A DNA stretch of 64,000 nt from Sphingomonas psychrotolerans. Its GTDB lineage: Bacteria; Pseudomonadota; Alphaproteobacteria; Sphingomonadales; Sphingomonadaceae. The notes under the pieces were generated by a model. The model did no database searches. It had not been told where the DNA came from and saw only the letters and a list, made by a program, of their open reading frames with translations. This document shows positions 60,598-64,000 of the stretch, in pieces. The stretch lies in assembly GCF_002796605.1 (NCBI RefSeq), contig NZ_CP024923.1, positions 2,046,001-2,110,000 of the forward strand. Reading direction: 5' to 3'. Each line of letters begins with the position of its first letter. The first letter of the stretch is position 1. The position numbers were made by a program, and so were the translations under genes.

Positions 60598-61623
60598 TCA
60601 GCCGCCGAGCCCGTTCCAGTCGCCGAGTACGCTCGCGCGGGTGAACCGCGCCGCATCGGCCGCGTTCAACGTCCGCCGGGTAGCGGAGGCTGGCCCCGCT
60701 CCCGGCCCGCGGCTGGCACTTTCGAACAGCCGCGCTTCCTGCGGGGTCAGTCGGCGCTGGTCACCTTCCGGACCCTTATAGCCCATCCACGTCCAGCCCT
60801 CGCGCTTGATGTGCGCGTCCATCCAGCAGTTCAGGAACACCGATTGCCCGGTCAGCGCCATGTTGCCGCCCGCCCGCCACGGCCGCCCGAGCCAGGTCGA
60901 GCGGGCGGGCACGCCGGGCTCGCGCATCAGCCGGCAGCGCGAGAAGACGAGACCGAATTCCTGCACCGCCGGCGTGCTCGGCGCGGTCAGATACCCGAAC
61001 TCGGGTACATTCGGCACATAGCGCGTGACGATCTCGCAGCGCTCGAACCATACCGCTGCGCCGCCGAAGATGAAGTCGACTCCTCCGACGATCCGGCAAT
61101 CGGCGATCCGTGAGCGGCCCTGCACGTAGAGCGTGTCCTGATAGCCTTCGAGCCAGCAATGCTCGACCAGAGTTCGGTCTGCCTCGCGTCCGATTACCAG
61201 CGCTACTGCCTGCGCGCCGTTGCCGGTGCTGTCGCGCTTCGCGCCGATATAGTCGAAGCTGTTGCGGATGGTGAGGTTGCGCACGGTCGTCCCAGGCGCG
61301 GCGACGGTCAGCGTCCCCGTCCGCCCGGTCCCCCAATTGTTGCCGTCCGGGTGCTTGAGTCCGGCATAGGTGCCGAAACTGAGGACCGTGCCCCGTCCAC
61401 TCCCGACAATCGTCACGTTCGGAACAGTGATCGTCAACTTCTCGATCATCACGCCTTCACGCACGAGAATACGGAAGGGCCGTCCCCCCGCCGCGGCAGC
61501 CTGATCGAGCGCCTTTCCGAGCGTCCCGGTACGCGGATCGACGATCGCGTCCCATCGCTCCTCGGCCCGCGCCGCCAGCGGCAGCATCAGCGCGCCGGCC
61601 AGCGCCGTCCGTCGATCGATCAT
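60598..61623 (-). CDS. Pectinesterase (carbohydrate esterase family 8)
   Basis: A 341-residue enzyme of the right-handed beta-helix class. A possible twin-arginine-type signal (MIDRRTALAGALMLPLAARA) exports it. Catalytic residues sit in GAQAVALVIG, the first Asp in LEGYQDTLYVQGR, the second in VGGVDFIFGGAAVWF, and the Arg in WLGRPWRAGG. It de-esterifies methylated galacturonan, so it could prepare pectin for other enzymes. Together with the arabinanase region it suggests the organism meets pectic plant material (inference), although the two are 50 kb apart. It overlaps no neighbour and is followed by the 2OG oxygenase on the same strand. Confidence 0.92.
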   Translation of the reverse strand: MIDRRTALAGALMLPLAARAEERWDAIVDPRTGTLGKALDQAAAAGGRPFRILVREGVMIEKLTITVPNVTIVGSGRGTVLSFGTYAGLKHPDGNNWGTGRTGTLTVAAPGTTVRNLTIRNSFDYIGAKRDSTGNGAQAVALVIGREADRTLVEHCWLEGYQDTLYVQGRSRIADCRIVGGVDFIFGGAAVWFERCEIVTRYVPNVPEFGYLTAPSTPAVQEFGLVFSRCRLMREPGVPARSTWLGRPWRAGGNMALTGQSVFLNCWMDAHIKREGWTWMGYKGPEGDQRRLTPQEARLFESASRGPGAGPASATRRTLNAADAARFTRASVLGDWNGLGG

Positions 61624-61635
61624 GTCCCCTCCCCG

Positions 61636-62241
61636 CTACCAGCGATAATTGAAGCTCACGCTGATCCGCTTGCCCCTGCCCGATCCCGCCGCGACCTCGT
61701 GGCGCATCCAGCTTTCCCAAAGCAGCACGGTGCCCGGCTCGGGCACAATCTCGATAAAGCTGCGCAGCGCCTCGGCCACATCGGGCTGCCGCGGCGGAGC
61801 GGCCATCATCATCGCCAGCCGCGGATCCTCGAGCCGCAGCCCGCGCGACCCCGGCGGCAGCGTGATATAGACCGTCCCCGAGATCACGCTGTGCGGATGA
61901 ATATGCCAGCTATGCCCACCGCCGCCGTTCAGGACATTTGCCCAAATGCTGTCGAGCTTGAGCTTCTTTCCACCCAGATCGAAACCGCACGCGTCGGCGA
62001 ACGTGGCTACGTGCCGGTCGAGCAGCCGCTTGAGATCCGCGAACGCCGGATCACGGATCGGCAGATCGTTGAGCGAGGCATAGGAGGTATAGCCCTGATA
62101 GCCATGCTCCTTCGCCCAGCCGCGCCCCGCCCGATCGTCATGGGCGAGCTGGAGGCACGAGGCCTCGAGTTCCTCGATCAGCGCGTCGTTGCCCAATGCC
62201 GCCTGATAGAGCAGCGACGCGAAGAGCGACCGGACCGCCAC
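61636..62241 (-). CDS. TIGR02466-like Fe(II)/2-oxoglutarate oxygenase
   Basis: A 201-residue oxygenase. The iron site is in GGGHSWHIHPHSVISGTVYI (His-x-His-x-x-Ser pattern), the distal His in LLWESWMRHEVAAGSG, and the 2-oxoglutarate Arg in RISVSFNYRW. This pattern is what I recall for the TIGR02466 family. The start is uncertain. GTG 62241, 4 bp behind the proS stop, is chosen. An ATT at 62250 that overlaps the proS stop is an alternative, as the usual ATGA coupling seems to be replaced by ATTGA. It is translationally linked to proS. Substrate unknown. Confidence 0.75.
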   Translation of the reverse strand: MAVRSLFASLLYQAALGNDALIEELEASCLQLAHDDRAGRGWAKEHGYQGYTSYASLNDLPIRDPAFADLKRLLDRHVATFADACGFDLGGKKLKLDSIWANVLNGGGGHSWHIHPHSVISGTVYITLPPGSRGLRLEDPRLAMMMAAPPRQPDVAEALRSFIEIVPEPGTVLLWESWMRHEVAAGSGRGKRISVSFNYRW

Positions 62242-62245
62242 GGCC

Positions 62246-63772
62246 TCAATAGGCCCGCGCGACCACGATGCGCTCGACCGCAGGCGCGCCGGTGAAGATG
62301 CAGGTTCCGCCATCAGCCACGACATCGTTGGGCACATTGCGGAAGGTCAGCTTCAGCGCCTTGAGCCGCTCGACCACTTTGTCGAGTTCGGCACCGCCCG
62401 GCTTCGACCAGCTGACTTCGACCCAGCCCGGCTTCGCGCCGTCGAACGCCTTTTCAAGCGTGGCGAAGTCGGTGATGTCGCGACGGATGTTGGCATCCAT
62501 TCGCTCGCGCGCCTGCGTGTGCAGCCCCTGCTGGATGCTCTCCAGCATCTGCGTCGCCTCGTCGACGAGCTGACCCCGCGGCACCACTGCGCTGTCGAGC
62601 TTGCCGTCCTCGCGATACAGTCGGTCGCGCCGGATGACCGAGACGTTGCCGCCCGCGACATCGCGTCCGCCGACCTCGATCACGATCGGTGCGCCCTTCT
62701 TCACCCAGCCCCAGCGCTTGGTGGCCGCCTTGGCGGGACGCAAATCGAGCAGCGCGCGCACCGGCTCGCCGAACGCGCTCAGCGCCGCCAGTTCCTGCTG
62801 CAGCGTCTTGCAATAATCGACGATCGCCTGGTCCTCGGGCTGGTCGCGCAGCATCGGCACGATCACGATCTGCCACGGCGCGATCCGCGGCGGCACGCGC
62901 AGGCCGTCGTCGTCGCCGTGCACCATGATCACGCCGCCGATCATACGAGTCGAGACGCCCCAGCTCGTCGTCTGCGCCAGCTCGAGTTCGCCCTCGGCGT
63001 TCTGAAACTTGATGTTCTGCGCAGTCGAGAATGTGGTGCCGAGGAAGTGGCTGGTGCCCGCCTGCAGCGCCTTGCCGTCCTGCATCATCGCTTCGATGCT
63101 GTAGGTCGAGACGGCGCCCGGGAAGCGCTCATTCTCGGGCTTTTCGCCCGCGACCACCGGCATTGCGAGGCAATCCTCGGCAAACGACCGATAGACTTCG
63201 AGCATCTTGAGCGTCTCTTCGCGCGCCTCGGCCTCGCTGGCGTGCGCGGTATGTCCCTCCTGCCACAGGAACTCGCTGGTCCGCAGGAACATCCGCGTGC
63301 GCATCTCCCAGCGCACCACGTTCGCCCATTGATTGATCAGCACCGGCAAATCGCGCCACGACTGGATCCAGCGCGAAAAGGCAGCGCCGATCACTGTCTC
63401 CGAAGTCGGCCGCACGACCAGCGGCTCTTCCAGCTTCGCCTCCGGATCCGGGACGAGCCTGCCGTCCTTCTGGATCAGCCGGTGGTGGGTGACGACCGCC
63501 ATCTCCTTGGCGAAGCCGTCGACATGCTCGGCCTCCTTCTCGAAATACGAGAGCGGGATGAACAAGGGGAAATAGCAATTCTCATGGCCGGTCGCCTTGA
63601 TGCGATCGTCGAGCAGCCGCTGGATCCGCTCCCAGATGCCGTATCCCCATGGCCGGATGACCATGCATCCGCGTACGCCGCTCTCTTCGGCCAGATCGGC
63701 CTCGGAGATGACGGCTTGGTACCAGGCGGCGAAATCGGCTTCGCGGGTGACGTTGAGGGCGTGCTTGATCAT
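62246..63772 (-). CDS. proS: Prolyl-tRNA synthetase, archaeal/eukaryotic type
   Basis: A 508-residue class II synthetase that charges tRNA-Pro. Motif 1 region: GCMVIRPWGYGIWERIQRLL; motif 2: RWEMRTRMFLRTSEFLWQEG; motif 3: TRMIGGVIMVHGDDDGLRVP. VVRPTSETVIGAAFSRWI is the conserved proline-pocket strand. The form without the bacterial editing insertion and with a C-terminal anticodon-binding and zinc-like domain (WVEVSWSKPGGAELDKVVER) is the archaeal/eukaryotic type, normal in this lineage. ATG 63772 is the start. It precedes the oxygenase gene by 4 bp or less. Confidence 0.95.
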   Translation of the reverse strand: MIKHALNVTREADFAAWYQAVISEADLAEESGVRGCMVIRPWGYGIWERIQRLLDDRIKATGHENCYFPLFIPLSYFEKEAEHVDGFAKEMAVVTHHRLIQKDGRLVPDPEAKLEEPLVVRPTSETVIGAAFSRWIQSWRDLPVLINQWANVVRWEMRTRMFLRTSEFLWQEGHTAHASEAEAREETLKMLEVYRSFAEDCLAMPVVAGEKPENERFPGAVSTYSIEAMMQDGKALQAGTSHFLGTTFSTAQNIKFQNAEGELELAQTTSWGVSTRMIGGVIMVHGDDDGLRVPPRIAPWQIVIVPMLRDQPEDQAIVDYCKTLQQELAALSAFGEPVRALLDLRPAKAATKRWGWVKKGAPIVIEVGGRDVAGGNVSVIRRDRLYREDGKLDSAVVPRGQLVDEATQMLESIQQGLHTQARERMDANIRRDITDFATLEKAFDGAKPGWVEVSWSKPGGAELDKVVERLKALKLTFRNVPNDVVADGGTCIFTGAPAVERIVVARAY

Positions 63773-63856
63773 ATCAGCCGATTAGCGGGGGAATCGCTCG
63801 CTGGGTAGCATCTATACGGGCTTGTGCGGCGCAGCACCGCCGCTTAACCGGGCCGC

Positions 63857-64000
63857 GTGACGACCTCCCGAACCGACAGCGTCTTCAAGGGCTTGGGATT
63901 GCGTCTTATCGCGATTCTGTGTCTTTCCACGATGTCGGCGCTGATCAAGCTCGCCGAGACGCGCGGCGCGACTCTGGTCGAAACGATGTTCCACCGCCAG
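63857..64000 (+). CDS. DMT-family (EamA-type) transporter, N-terminal part (3' end outside window)
   Basis: GTG 63857 opens a frame to the end of the window with 48 codons. Residues LGLRLIAILCLSTMSALIKL and AETRGATLVETMFHRQ match the first helices of EamA/RhaT-like drug/metabolite transporters: helix 1 ends with the MSALIKLAE motif and the second begins with a TLVE(T/M)MFxRQ pattern. Only about 48 residues are visible. Start codon and ribosome site are weak (TTAACCGGGCCGC before GTG). It is divergent from proS. Confidence 0.65.
   Translation, partial: MTTSRTDSVFKGLGLRLIAILCLSTMSALIKLAETRGATLVETMFHRQ

Overview
The window looks like chromosome of a sphingomonad (Alphaproteobacteria, Sphingomonas-like). 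It is GC-rich, has a TonB-dependent receptor beside plant-polysaccharide enzymes, an exosortase-A-type glycosyltransferase and O-ligase, an archaeal/eukaryotic-type prolyl-tRNA synthetase, an intracellular PHB depolymerase and several small sphingomonad-type proteins. No rRNA, tRNA, CRISPR array or intact insertion sequence was seen.

Layout. (1) 1-10.6 kb is an arabinan/arabinose locus. On the + strand are a TonB-dependent receptor (5' end outside the window), a GH43 endo-arabinanase and a FucP-like sugar symporter. Converging on them is a tightly overlapping operon for an ABC sugar importer (ATPase, two permeases, binding lipoprotein), a GH51 arabinofuranosidase and a GntR/FadR regulator. 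Together they could import arabino-oligosaccharides across the outer membrane, trim them to L-arabinose and carry sugar through the inner membrane. (2) 10.7-11.9 kb holds an IalB-like secreted protein and a DHFR-family protein. (3) 12.1-29.9 kb is one giant surface-protein gene on the - strand: signal peptide, N-terminal inverse-autotransporter (intimin/invasin-type) beta-barrel, then about 5,600 residues of beta-helix-like repeats. It is broken into three frames by two single-base deficits in G/C runs. Repaired, it is 5,927 residues and is the most unusual object in the window. (4) 30-34.3 kb holds a quinone oxidoreductase, an SLC13/RCK permease, a cold-shock protein and small conserved proteins.

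(5) 34.2-36.7 kb holds a LexA/CI-like S24 repressor followed by an uncharacterised protein and an overlapping lipoprotein. A divergent pair of small genes lies across a short region with three TAGGAA half-sites. This is a candidate repressor-controlled effector/lipoprotein cassette. (6) 36.6-44.1 kb carries dispersed parts of an exosortase-A-associated polysaccharide system (GT4 glycosyltransferase, O-ligase, acyltransferase), interrupted by a YdeI-like protein, a PhyH-family dioxygenase, a small secreted protein and a repeat-containing intergenic region. (7) 44-56.4 kb is housekeeping and lipid/PHB metabolism: DJ-1/PfpI, topoisomerase IB, MscS channel, MaoC hydratase plus thiolase, DUF805, a divergent glucokinase homologue, a PPOX-like flavoprotein, DUF1232, PhaZ, an ABC exporter, a saccharopine-dehydrogenase-like protein and a frameshifted small membrane protein. 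(8) 56.4-64 kb holds RNase R, GlpD, PilZ, a pectinesterase, a TIGR02466-type 2OG oxygenase, ProRS and the start of a DMT-family transporter.

Three genes are each broken by a one-base deficit in a short G/C run. This points to homopolymer errors in the sequence as the simplest explanation, with phase variation as an alternative for the giant adhesin. All functional assignments come from reading motifs; no database search was run.
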